From Mesaphorura yosii (Eukaryota; Arthropoda; Collembola; Poduromorpha; Tullbergiidae), in the NCBI GenBank assembly GCA_009869945.1, contig WIXG01000458.1, positions 1 to 53,877 of the forward strand: 53,877 nucleotides of DNA. Reading direction: 5' to 3'. Of this stretch, positions 23,801-45,338 are shown one piece after another. The position numbers and the translations under genes are program-made. Positions within the stretch are counted from its first letter, which is position 1, and the number at the start of each line of letters is the position of its first letter. The notes below the pieces were generated by a model. That model worked only from the letters and a program-made list of their open reading frames with translations. It had not been told where the DNA came from and did no database searches.

Positions 23801-26120
23801 ATCCCGGTATCCGTGTCAGTAGTCAGCCTAAGATATACCCTGGCCTAAGACGAGGAGAGCTGGATAAGGTACTCTATTCAGCTGAAGCAATAAGCTAATT
23901 TTACCGTTGGCGAAGAAAAGCCACAGAAATCTGAAGAAACATTCTGAATATATTAACTGTATTCAGACGAAGAAAACGGTGTTCAGCAGTGTGCTTTTTC
24001 TCGCTTGAGCCGGTTCTCGTGCTTGAATTTATTTGCAATGCGGTGAACGCGAGTCATTTGGCAAGACATAACCAATGTCTTTGGAGTGACAGTGGAGGAT
24101 TGAAAACATTTGACTGATTTCAAGTTCTGTTCTTATCACAGACAATTATGGACACGTGGACGACTCACATGGGGTTCCCACTGATCAGAGTGCGTCTGGA
24201 CGACCGCACTATCACAGTTTCTCAGGAACGCTTCGTGATGAACCCGATCGGCGCCCACGACAGCGGCGACGGATTCAATGACTCTCTGATTCACCCAGGG
24301 TACATTTCGACGTACGACCCCGAGTACTTGTGGTACGTGCCCCTGTCGTACATCTCCGATCTCCAGCCGAAAAACGTGGAGTTTGTGTGGTTGAACAAAA
24401 CTCAGAGTTGTAAGTGCGCCGCGCCAGTACTTAAATGCTAGTTATATACTGTGTAATTCGCTTTATTTGGGTGCCAAGTCTTCTAATTGTGATTGTGATT
24501 GTCGTTGATTGCCCGCAGATGAGTTCCCAATGCCTTATCGTTCTCAGTGGATCAAATTCAACGTTAACCAAACTGGCTTCTATCGCGTCCTCTACGAAGG
24601 AGACCTCTGGAATTCCATCGTCAACGTCTTGCTGACTAATCCTTCGGTATTCACGCCAACCGACAGGGCAAATCTGATCGATGATGCGTTCACGCTCTCC
24701 AAGTAAGCTCCACTTCAACCCTGCACGACTCGTTATTGAGGCCCGATTAACACGAGAACAGTTTATCGCGAAGAGTTTATCACTGAGTCACATTATCGTA
24801 GTGCCAGCTTATTGCCATCGACATGTTATCGTAAAAAAACTTATCGCTGGACAACGTTATTCCAGAATACAGTTTATTGCAGGTCAAACTATCGCTGGGG
24901 AAAGCAAAAGCATGAACCCAATCTGATACCCTCCTCTAGATCTAAAAATAGCCTGAGGGGCCACCTCGCAATGAACTCCCCTTCCCTGAGCTAAAAATAG
25001 GCTAAGGGAAGCTCTTTTCCTCTTTCTCGTAGGGCCGGGTTTATCAGCGCCGAAATTCCGCTTGAGCTGTCGCAGTATCTTCTGAAGGAGACCGAGTACG
25101 TGCCTTGGGCCACTGCGCTGGAGCACTTCCGAGTGTGGAGCAAAGTCCTGCACGAAAAGCCTTCGCACCGTCTCCTCCTGCAGTACATGCTCAAAATAAT
25201 TGATCCAATCTACCGACAGATCGGCTGGTCAGACTCGGGCTCGCATTTGACGAAGTAAGTCCGAACACAGGCAAAACTCTTCTCCTGAAAGTGCGTATTT
25301 ATTTTACTAAGCTTTCTTCATCTGATGTTCAGACTGCTTCGAGGCGACATTTTGGCAGCTGCCATTCACTGCGACAACAAAGATGCGATTCGGGAAGCTC
25401 GAAACCGGTTCAGCGGCTGGATGGAGAAGAATGTCCGGGTTCCTCCCAACTTGCGAGAAGTCGTCTACTCGGCCGGTGTGAAATTTGGTGGGGCGGCTGC
25501 GTGGGATTACTGCTGGAGCCAGTACAACAAAACTCAGATCCCCAGTGAAAAGAAGCTCCTACTGAAGGCCATGGGGGCCGCCTCGGACCCGTGGCTTCTG
25601 CAACAGTCAGATTTTTACCTTCAACCTATAAATTCCTTTTTTTATTCGATTTAATTGCCAAACACAACTTTTTGATGGGCAGGTACTTAAACAATTGCTT
25701 GGATAAGGACAGTGTAAGGTCGCAGGACATTCGCACAGTTCTCTCCGTCGTGGGTAAGTTGAAGTTAGAATTAATTTAGCATTACAAGTCTAAATCCGTG
25801 CTTGCAATATTTGTGCGTACACAGCTGCAAATCCAAACGGACGTCTCCAAGCCTGGCGCCACCTCCGAATTTACTGGGAACAACTCGAGAGTGTCTTCGG
25901 GAAGGGCTCCTTCACCATGGGGAGTCTCATCACGGCGGTCGTGTCCCACTTCTCCCGGGAATTCGACTACGAGGAGGTTCAGAATTTCTTTACCAATCGG
26001 GACGTCGGGTCGGGCCAGCGAGCGCTGAACCAAAGTTTGGAAATAATCGAACTCAACATCAGATGGCTGGAGAGCAACGAGAAGACGATTGAGGTTTGGC
26101 TGCAGAATCATCTCAAGTGA
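20895..26120 (+). CDS. M1 zinc aminopeptidase, type II membrane
   Basis: Removes N-terminal amino acids from peptides. The family includes aminopeptidase N, glutamyl aminopeptidase and ERAP. The model has 16 exons and 1,002 residues: 20895-20970, 21042-21191, 21274-21459, 21574-21746, 22203-22342, 22426-22606, 22693-22918, 23002-23156, 23250-23498, 23606-23764, 24142-24409, 24519-24702, 25033-25254, 25333-25605, 25683-25753, 25825-26120. A short cytoplasmic tail is followed by one membrane segment (about 50-70, [20 protein letters not shown]), so the catalytic part faces the lumen or outside. Catalytic motifs are GAMENWG (388-394), HELAH (424-428) with E447 as third zinc ligand, and Tyr510 in DTISYNKG. 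The ERAP1-like C-terminal domain is complete, ending WLQNHLK. Exon 9 ends with a GC donor. Substrate preference cannot be read from sequence. Tail-to-tail with the Rpn1 gene. Confidence 0.93.
21747..22202 (+). other. Aminopeptidase intron 4
   Basis: A 456-base intron with no recognisable insert. The acceptor is a weak pyrimidine tract followed by CGACAG before RYLKLSEG. Confidence 0.55.
22413..22423 (+). repeat. C homopolymer at splice acceptor
   Basis: Eleven consecutive C residues directly precede the AG of the acceptor of aminopeptidase exon 6 and serve as its polypyrimidine tract. Such a tract is prone to length variation and to sequencing error. Confidence 0.85.
23765..24141 (+). other. 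Aminopeptidase intron 10
   Basis: A 377-base intron between the exons ending SVEVK and starting TIMDTW. I see nothing else in it. Confidence 0.6.
24763..24896 (+). promoter_or_regulatory. Cluster of TTATC (GATAA) motifs, degenerate tandem repeat
   Basis: Within aminopeptidase intron 12 (24703-25032), TTATC occurs at 24763, 24777, 24793, 24826 and 24841, with related TTATT/CTATC copies between and after. Spacing is about 14-17 bases or twice that. On the other strand each TTATC is GATAA, the core bound by GATA factors. It can be read as a degenerate minisatellite or as an intronic GATA-site cluster. Function is inference only. Confidence 0.45.
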
Positions 26121-26423
26121 GATCAGCCGCAGTCGCCTTCGTCCTGCTCCAACCACAAGATTCTCCCCGTCAGAACGGGCTACCACCCGCCATGCTACAC
26201 GCCACCCTTCATTTTCAAGAACTGGCACGAGAAAGGGTGACTGCAAGCGATCGAGATCCTAAGACAAGAAGCCGCGAAGCCACAAAAGCTGTAAATTCCG
26301 AGTGAAAAGTGACGAATGTCTGTGAAGTTTTCTATGGCCTGTGTGACACTCTAATCAGAATTCTCCTAAGAAGAAATTATTTAAGCTTAAAATCTTGTCC
26401 CTACTGGAATGGGTAAGCTAAGA

Positions 26424-26429
26424 AATAAA
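26424..26429 (+). terminator. Poly(A) signal of aminopeptidase gene
   Basis: AATAAA about 300 bases after the aminopeptidase stop, 79 bases before the oppositely oriented signal of the Rpn1 gene. Confidence 0.65.
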
Positions 26430-26502
26430 TGCTCGTGACGTCAAACGTGTCAACTGCCGCTGCTGAAGTGCGGCTTGTTTCATTACAATGTGTGGTTTCT
26501 CT

Positions 26503-26508
26503 TTTATT
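26503..26508 (-). terminator. Poly(A) signal of Rpn1 gene
   Basis: TTTATT on the plus strand, AATAAA on the minus strand, about 65 bases after the Rpn1 stop codon. It gives a very short 3' UTR. Confidence 0.6.
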
Positions 26509-26571
26509 CAATTTAGTATTCAAGTAATTAAATTAATAAAGAAGTTAATATTTTACGTAGCTCTTACAGAA

Positions 26572-29500
26572 TTAGACTGCGTCGGGGTTTTTTCGCAGAA
26601 TGACAAATCCTTCGAGAATGGGTGACATCGCAATGTAATCGTCCGTGGCGAGCTCCGCCCTCTCGCCATGGCCCAGCAGCACTGGAGTGACGTAAGTTTG
26701 AAATCCGGTGATTGTTTTCGGCCTCCCTGCCACGCCGACTGTGTCCACGGCCTGCCCGACGCGGACGCTTACGGGAAGCGGCTGGAGGTTCTCGTCGAAG
26801 GTCGCCAGCATTCTGGGGTTCATCGCGGTGGCGAGGCAGTAGAGCATGTAATGGCCTCGGCCGAGGATCTGCCCACGGACGTCGAGGAACGCGAAAAGCG
26901 TGCTGACGAGTCCGGCCAGGGCGACGGGAGACAGGAGCTGGCGGTCCGAGTGGAAGGGCGTCAGTGCCAGCGTGCCTTTGCCCAAGTACACGAGGCCTTG
27001 GGCGATGCGCACCATGAACAGGTTGTTTGAGTCCTTTGCGTGGTACTGAGACAGCTGACGAAGCATCGCTCCAACACGGGCATTGTTGGTTCCGGCGCCG
27101 ACGATCCCCATCGCGAAGATTGAGTTCAGGGCAACTTCCTGGTCGATGTCGTGAGAAAACTTGCTCAGCGTGTCGAGCACCGTCAGACGAGGGTTCGAGA
27201 CAGAGAGTAAAGCCAGAGCCAGCGGGACGGCCTTCCGGATCGGAGGCTCGCAGTAGCGGAGGAGGTGACCAAAAGCGCGGAAAGCCATTTCTGTGCCAAT
27301 GTCTTCGCCCATCGCGATGAGAGCAATCCCCAATGTCGCCACCGACTGCTGCAGAGACATGTCCATGTTTTCTCGGCTCTTCTCCTTGTCCTTTTCGTTT
27401 CCGTCGGCAGAAGTCCCCGCCTTCTCTTCAGACTTCTTGTCCTTTGACTTTCCCTTCTTTTTGTCCGAGTCGTTTTCCTTTCTGGACTCCGTTGACGGGT
27501 CGTAGTGCTCGGAGCAGACGTGAAGCAACTTCTGAATTTGGAGCACATTTCCAGTCCCCGCGTAGGCGCACACTTCAACGAGGGTCAGCGTCATTGACCT
27601 GAATGGTTCTGGCAGAATGGCAATGACGGCGCTGATTGTTTCGACGGCCTCCTGTTTTCCCAAGTAGCAAAGCCCCAGCCCGAGAGAAATGTAGCGGGCG
27701 TGGTTGTCCTTCAGTTCGAGTTCGGATCGTTCCATAAGGCACTGAGACAGGACGTTGGTCACTTCGGCGTTGCAGGTGCCAACGGAAATGAGTCCCAGGG
27801 CCAGTGAGGCCAGCCCGATAACTTCCAAGCCTGGATTATCCATGTTGACGGGGTTCAGCAGAGTGATGATGTCGTCCCTGTTTGTTCCGGCATACGCGAG
27901 GCCCAGTCCAAGAATCGAGCCGATCTTCATCGTCTGACTCTGGTGAGCGACGTAGTCGGAGAGTAAAGCCAGGGCGGGGTCGCATTCGTTGCGCACGCCA
28001 CAGTTGACGATGCCACAGGCGAGGAGAGCCCCAGCCTTGATGTACTCCTCGGCCGAGTACAAGTACTTGTCAATCTGTCCGAGTCCGCCGTCCACGTCCC
28101 AGAGCAGAATTAAGCCCAGAGATGCCGTGGCACTCATCATGCCGTGCTCCTTGTTTTTGTACAGCCATTTGTTGCCGTCTTCCGTCAGCAATTTGTCTCG
28201 CCCAAAGCCAGCATTGACAAAACCAGAGACGAATGATGCAGCCAGATTCTGACGAGCAGAGTCGACTTGCCCACCAAATGCGGGGCGCATTCCATCTACA
28301 AATACAAAATAAGCATAAGATTAGCACCTCCCATTTGAATTATTGAAATCATTGAATGCAAGAATATTCTGAAGTGAAGAAAATAAACAAGAATTTACCC
28401 AAATGCGTTTTGTAGACCTCGTCGGGTGTCTTTGGCTCCAAAATATCTAATTCTCGTCCCAGCGCCAGAAAGTTTGCGTTGAGGAGTGTGTTGGTCACGA
28501 TGTCATTCAGTTCGCTTGAGTCCTCAGTCTGCTCCGGTATGTCCACATGAATCTGTGAGGTTACAATGCGAAGGGATAAATGTAAAAGCTAGAATTTATG
28601 GGCTAAAGGGACAGCAGGACATTTTGACTTTTGCTTTTTGAATTTTTGTTCACCTGCTGCCGGCCAATCATGAACGCCAGTTGTTTTCGTAATACTGCGT
28701 CTGGGCACGCCAACAGAATGTCCTGCACGAGGCTCGAGTCGTTCAGCTGCATGCCGACCTTCAGTGCTTGAGGCCAGTGATTAAACTTCTTGTAAATAGC
28801 CAGCGCGGTCCTCAGTAGGTTGCTGTTTTCTGGATCTGGGACGTAGGCCACGCAGCTCAAGAGATAAGCACAGACTCGCTGATTGCTGTCGTTGTCGACA
28901 AACTCCTCCAAGTAGACGAGCTTATCGACTTCCATTGCCAGATCGGAGGCTTCCGCCTCTGCATTGTGGTGCAAGTTGTACGGGATTATTTGTCTCGTGA
29001 GAAACAGGAGGTCTTCTCGCTCCCTTTCGGCCTCTTCCTTCAGTGAGGCCCTGGAAGAACAAAATTACAAAAAGCGTTGGTAATTAACAGGTATTTAAAT
29101 GCGATTCCGCTCAACACTCCTCAATGTACACGTTTATCAGTTTGCCTACCATTCTTGCCCAATTTCTCCAGCCAGGTGGCGGACGTACTCGTAACCCCAT
29201 TCGCCAATGTCGTCTCGCAGTCCCTGCAACTTGTATGCCAGGCAATCTCTTCCCTCGGCGTTGGTCATCGCGAGGACTGAGATAACGTCGGCGCATGTTT
29301 GTCGACTCTTCTGATCAGTGAGTTGCTCGTGCATATTTTTGAATGCGTCCAAATGTTTTCTCAAAAATTTCAACGGCTTTGGCACAGACGTCATCGACGT
29401 CGTCGAGGCTTTAATGTGAGTTTTCAAGTTGTTTAGGGTCTCCAGAAAAGTTGGTGAATTTGGGACCATGAGCTTTTCAACCAAGCCATCCAACTCTTCC

Positions 29501-29824
29501 TGTTTGTTAAATGGAAGGAAAAATATTAATGAATGCATAAAATGTGGTTGGACCGACTGATAAAGCTGATTAGCTAATAAGCTATTGTGGGGGAAGTCCA
29601 GTAAGTAGGGAAAATTGGTAAATTGAAGGTTTCAGTTGATAGGAACCCGTCTGAAAATTGCTCCTTAATTAATTGCAACCATAACTGATCCGAACAAGTT
29701 CTGGAGCTTGCTGACTCATCACTTAATTTCTTCGAGCCTAAAATCTAGCAGTTATCAGTAAGTATTGTCTTACCTGAAGCTGCTCCTCGAATTTGATGGG
29801 AATAACGCCGTTGGTGGTCGTCAT
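26572..29824 (-). CDS. Rpn1 (PSMD2): 26S proteasome regulatory subunit Rpn1 / PSMD2
   Basis: Largest non-ATPase subunit of the 19S base. It docks ubiquitin receptors, shuttle factors and Usp14. The model has five exons and 891 residues: 29824-29774, 29499-29150, 29050-28654, 28552-28399, 28295-26572 (human protein 908). The start gives [17 protein letters not shown]. Diagnostic stretches are SSTTSM-like [55 protein letters not shown] and [18 protein letters not shown] [16 protein letters not shown] at the end. PC (proteasome/cyclosome) repeats fill the middle, and a charged KEKE stretch ([16 protein letters not shown]) lies between them as in other species. The last exon is long and uninterrupted. 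All splice phases fit. It is convergent with the aminopeptidase gene. Confidence 0.97.
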
Positions 29825-30918
29825 TGTTGAAAATTGTTTGATAAATCACCCACACAGTATGAATCAAAGGTTTATAATCGGTGCAAATTGATCACCACTA
29901 AAGCTGGTCGAACGTCGAACTAATTAATGTTGCCCCGACAGGTTTAAATTAAATTGATCACTAATTTCGTTCTCGCTCTCTGCACTTTGCACAAAAGCCC
30001 ACAGTGCACTGACTCTTTGCTTTGCGTTCACTGCCTGTCTCGATGTTCGTGCTCGTATTTTTTGCAACTCATCGCAGTCGAAGCGGCTTCCAACACGCAC
30101 TTCAAATTCTGCCGCAAGTGAACAAGAAACCCAACCTGCGAGCTTCGGCCTTACCATTGCGCAGTGCAAATGAGCAACATTTCAGAATATCCAAATCGCA
30201 AATAAGCGAAAGCGAATCAGTCGAGATCTGATCGGAATCGACTGATTTCGATCAAATTCGAGCGAATAGAAGAATAATTGCCATTGTCAGAACAACAATA
30301 AAGTGCATTTGCATGTGGAATTGAGTTTCAAGTCCATTTTATTATGTTTCAGAGGGTTCAGATCTAAATTGGCAAAGGACGGTTGCTAAAATACTTATCA
30401 ATTTCTACGACGGATACTTTGCAAGGCCACTGTGTGTAATGCCATGCGAAACATGCTTAATGCTCTGCGAGATTACGACGTCTAACTAAATTGCAGTTAA
30501 TTGCACATGACTTGTTCAATTTTTCAATAAGGCACGTGGAGGAAGGCATGAATCGAAGACTTTCGAAGACAAGTTTGAGAAGTGAATAAATTGAAGGAGA
30601 TTGGAATTGAATTGTGGCAATTAAAAGAGCCATCAGCTCAGACTTCAGATCGCCTGAAGACAAGGGAGACACGCATTTGATAAGAACTGGGATAATTTGT
30701 GCACGTGAAGCGAAGAAAGTTCTACGAAGATTTCGATTTTCAATGCTGGAACGTCACATTTGATTCGACGCTAAAAAAAATTCTAATCTACCGCTAAAAA
30801 ATAAAAACAAGTTTTGTCCTTCAGTCAATTTCTCATTCGATATGATATTCCTAGTTTCTAAAATATATGAAAGATCTGTGATTTGTTCGCATTTCATTCC
30901 TGGCCCGGAAGACTTTGG
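29825..30918. other. Intergenic: Rpn1 promoter and Ptp10D 3' UTR
   Basis: Both neighbours are on the minus strand, so the right part should be the Ptp10D 3' UTR and the left part the Rpn1 promoter. I see no open frame or RNA gene. TTTATT at about 30336 (AATAAA on minus) is a candidate poly(A) signal for Ptp10D. Confidence 0.45.
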
Positions 30919-40942
<10,024 letters not shown>

Positions 40943-42258
40943 TGAGGAACAGACGAAGGGCGAAGAAGACTTCTTCCAGCGAGGGAGCGAGTATGAGGCC
41001 CTCCGGCTGCGGTTGCTGTCCGCGTCTGGGCAGTCTGGAGACACGGAACACGAGCGAAATGTTCTGCACATTCTCATTTTACCCTTCTCGCGAATATTTG
41101 TCTCAACCGATTGATCGACGATGCAGCGAGTTTCGCGATCTGCCACTTGCATTTGCACTGGAACAACCATTTTCTGTATTTGCACTCGTCATTGTTGCAA
41201 TTGCTCGTGCTTAACACTCAACTGCGCTGCTTAATGCTTAATCATCGGAGTGTTTAATCACAATCAATAATAACCCTGCTGCCTGCTCCACTGTGATGTG
41301 CTCTGAGCTATTTTTAGCTGACTTAGTTGAGTCATGTCGCCGTCGTCCTCATTAGCGACTCAATGGGAAATTAATTCCCAACGGTTCCCTTCCCATGTTG
41401 TTTTGCTGGGACGGTGACGGTGTTGTTGGTCTTTGATATTCATTGCGAACGTGAACCTTTAGAACCCATTTTACGACTTTTAGGCGGAGACACACATTAA
41501 CATACAAATCGTAAAAACTTTCATTCAACAGTCAACGTCGAAAATGAGTTTCCTCTTCTCTTTTGGATGTGGTTTATGGTTTCAAGAAATACTGTCAGTT
41601 CATTCCATATCCAGTTTCAGGATGCCGAGCCCTTTACGTTTTGCGTATTGCCTTGGAATTACGAATGCGGATGAATGCTTGAGTATTTCAGTTGCGATTT
41701 TCCGAAGGACGGCTTGAGATCAGTTGGACGGACGAAGATAAAGACTAAGACGGAAGTTGGAACTTTTCTAGAATGTTGCACCTGCGAACGATTCACTGCA
41801 AAATGCACACTGCACGGACGTGGAGAAAAGACACTTTGCACTTGAGTCGAAGTACTCGTTCAATTGGTACAGGCAGTAGACAGCAGGAATCTGGCATTTA
41901 ACGCGATCAGCGTGATCATCGAAGCCACTTGAACTTGAGCTCCTTCCCAAATACCACTTCCAGGTTCAGCTTTCAGTATAAATTTCAGTCGGCACGTCGT
42001 TCTCGTCTGCCAAGACGCTGCGCTGTAATCAGTGCGTAGGCCTTCCCATGGCCTTATCAGCGATTGAGGAGTACGTGAATCTTGAATCCTGATTCTTGAG
42101 CTTTTGTAGAGAGAACTTTGCGTTTGCAGTTTGGCTGCGCTGGCTGGCACGAAATAAAAGTGCTGATGCTGCTGCGAAAGTGCAGAATGCTTAGTTGCTT
42201 AGTACTTTTGCTTAGAGTGCATTTAAAATGCAGGAACTCTGTTCAGAGTCGTCGTCAG

Positions 42259-42290
42259 CAGCAGGCAGGCAGGCAGGCAGGCAGGCAGGC
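42259..42290 (+). repeat. (CAGG)n microsatellite
   Basis: About eight perfect tetranucleotide units (GCAG/CAGG), followed by TGGCTGGC variants. Shorter CAGG runs occur again at about 42490 and 42599-42614, so the motif is locally enriched. Confidence 0.9.
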
Positions 42291-42610
42291 TGGCTGGCAG
42301 AGGACGGACGAATGTGTGCAGGGCACAAAGTATTCAGTCAACAGTCATGATTATTATTTTAAGGTGCACGACGAAGGCGAACAGGTAAGCAAGTGCGTGG
42401 AAAAAAGTAGAAAACAGAAAAATGCTTCAGCGCAGCGCAGCGTTGAGTTAAATTGTTGAGGTACCTTGAATATTATAAATACATAAAATGCAGGCAGGCA
42501 AGCAGTCTCAGCGCAGTCGTCGTTTTTACCTTATTTTAGCACTGATTCAATTCTTGGCCATCCAACTTCATCCGCAGCCACCACTCCACCACCTCCTCGG
42601 CAGGCAGGCA

Positions 42611-42631
42611 GGCAGCCCAGGCTGGGCTGCC
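42611..42631 (+). repeat. Perfect 10-bp inverted repeat (hairpin)
   Basis: GGCAGCCCAG and CTGGGCTGCC are exact reverse complements separated by a single G. A GC-rich hairpin directly follows a CAGG run. Confidence 0.8.
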
Positions 42632-45338
42632 GTATCACAATCGGCTATTAATTCTTCATTTTTGTAATATAATGTGTTTAGTGTTTCGCGTTGCAGTAAA
42701 AATAAATATACATCATCATCTCGCGAGCTCATTTCTCGCTGCTGTAGTGCAACAATGTATGCGTACGCTCGGTCGTCGCTGCCGCAAAGCTCCTCATTTC
42801 TTTCTGCTCCAAGGCAATTCCAAAACCATTTAGTCGTGCACAACTCAACAACAATGCAATGGCAATGGCGTACATTGTTGCACTGCACTACAGCTGCGAC
42901 TGTGACTGCGACAGGCAGACAGGCTTTGCAAGAGACGTGTGGATTTTGGTTTGGATTTGGATTAGTGGATGCAGGAACCACAACCACGCACAGCGAGCGA
43001 TTTTGATTTGCCAACCATCATAAAAAGAAACGGTTTCTTCTTGCGCCTGCATGAACGCCTGCGTTAGCGTTAGCATTTTAAAAAATTATGACCCACTCAC
43101 TTCTTCATCTGCCATGCGTCCGTGCGTGTGTACAGCGTTCATTGAGAGTGATTAAAATAGGAAAGATTGGCTCCACATCTTTTTGCCATTCGCCTTTGCA
43201 TTGCGTCCGCGTATTTTGCCGTCATCATCTCGTAACCTGTTGCAATACAAAGCAATGCACCTGCACCTGCTGCTGATTTTTTGTTGCAGATGCAGAGCAA
43301 TCGCAGTAATTTAATAAGATGATGATTTTCGAGATGAAATGAGAATAATGCAGCGTGCAACAACCTCGCGAAGCAAAACCGCAGTCTTTTAATTTGATTT
43401 ACAACCACACTGAAGCTGAAGCTCAGGCTCAGGCTGAATTGGACGGGACGGTTAATTAAACAGCGAAATGAGCGGTCAAAGTGAGTCCAAACACTGTTCG
43501 CTAACTTTAACGATCAATTAATTGCAAACAGAACTCACATTCATGCTTCTTGCAATCGTCTGTGTAAATATTATTTTTGTAACTTTTAAACTGTATTTCC
43601 TTCTCCTAACGACGAAAAATGAACTTTTCTATCGTCGCCGGGCGAGGAGCTGGGAACTTGAAACTGGCAGCAGCAGCCAGCCAGGCAAAGGCTAAGGCCA
43701 GAAGAACAGTTCATTCACTTTGCTACTTTGCTCAGTTGGCAATACAATTTTGACTGTATGCACATAATGCACAATTAAATTAGTAATTACAATTAGCGAT
43801 TCTCATGACGGAAATTAATGCTTCGACATGACGACACGTCCCTGCTTGCCCTGCAATTTCATGGAGTGATTGTGCTTGTGATTTAGTAGTCAGCATAAAA
43901 ATTCCAAATTTTGCATGGCAAATTCCGTGAGCCGGTTTCTCCATTCATGGCTGGCTTTTACGGCCGCAATTTGTCACGTGGCCTGGCCTGGCCTTGCTTG
44001 ACCGAATTTGCTTCCTGCTGGCTGAATATTCTGCATACAATAAAAGAAAGGATCCTCATTTCTTGAAAAGATGACGAAGCTGACGCTGACGCGTTGCTGC
44101 TGCAACACGCATTTAGCATTTAAAATTGCAGTTGCGTTTACGATTTACGATGAAGACCCACAAAACTTGATTCTCAAATTAAATTGCTGCCAGCTGCCAG
44201 TTTCGTTAAGTAAATTGCCATGCCATGCCATGCCGTGCAGCAAAAGGCAAGCGCCCATTTACTTACGAGTAAATGATTTATCTTCAAAGACAGTGGCAGT
44301 CGCAGTGGCTGGCAAATGGCAAATCCAAAGCCTTAACGAAGCCTAGTCGTGAATTGCGAATGCGAATTGTGAATAGTGAATTCTGAGAAGTGTCTTTGCT
44401 TTGTGTGATCATGATCGAGATTTGATTATGTGATATGATATGCATGTAAGCTGAGCCTGAGCTTGATGGCCATGAAATTGTCATGACGTGACGTGTAAAT
44501 TGTCCTCATGACAATCCTCGCCAGTTGCGATTGCTTGCTGATGATCGAATTGAAAGTAAAACTGGTTCGTGGTTCGGCGATCGTGCATTCTGTTGAATCT
44601 CATCCTTCCTTTTATTGGGTTCGTATTCGCATTGTGTCAAGATTACAGAGCAAACAATGGACTCATGAGCCAATCAAACATGATCTGAATTGCCAATTAG
44701 CGAACAGTGAATAAGCGAATTATTGAGTTACGTTGAATGCAAATACAAAATGCAGATGAAGACGAAGGGATTAATGAAATGAAGATATTCGTGTTCATTC
44801 ACGCACATAAAATAGTAAAGCGCGGACAGGATTAGCTTAAGCTTAAGCAAAAGGTTTGATAAGATTAAGTAACCAAGAAACAGCAAATGGAAAAGAAGTG
44901 AATTAATTTGTGCTTTGCAAAGAAGCGCAAACGCCAAACGTGAAAAGTATGACAGAATTTTGGATGCAACGTAGATTAAAAGGAAATCAGAAAACTAATC
45001 AGTTGACACTACAGCATAAAGATTCTATTAATTAAATCTTAAATCACAGACAATTTATTATCGTAATCGTGGAAATATTCGCTCTCTTGGCTTCAGTATC
45101 ACGTCTGACTATTTACTAACATACCTATTTAATGATTAGTGTTTCCCTGAGTGCAATGCAGAATTGCATCAATTAATTATAATACGAGTAACTACCTTAA
45201 CTTATTTTATAAATCAAAGTAGAAATAAACTGCGATTTCGGCGATTTTCTATTTGCTTAGCCCTGTCAATCTAACTAAACTTAATGGCTATTGCAAACGA
45301 ATGGCGAATACTGAAGCCTGCTATTTATAATCTATCAA

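Larger units (their letters stand above)
40943..45338. other. 4.4 kb gene-free region upstream of Ptp10D
   Basis: It lies between the Ptp10D start codon and the PPP1R15 stop codon. It should hold the Ptp10D promoter, 5' UTR and possibly non-coding first exons. Open stretches exist but none looks like conserved protein. The region has many TGC/GCA-rich words, a CAGG microsatellite and a short palindrome. A tRNA or other RNA gene was not apparent on reading. Confidence 0.55.

Noticed and set aside
26668..28252. Long plus-strand open frames opposite Rpn1
   Set aside because: They are antisense shadows of the conserved Rpn1 coding exon and have no independent protein similarity.
40943..41185. 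In-frame extension of 81 codons upstream of the Ptp10D signal peptide
   Set aside because: It would bury the signal peptide inside the protein, is rich in basic and Ser residues without similarity to the family, and is most likely 5' UTR that happens to be open.
42259..42631. CRISPR-like or satellite array
   Set aside because: It is only a tetranucleotide microsatellite with scattered variants and one short palindrome, with no spaced repeat units.
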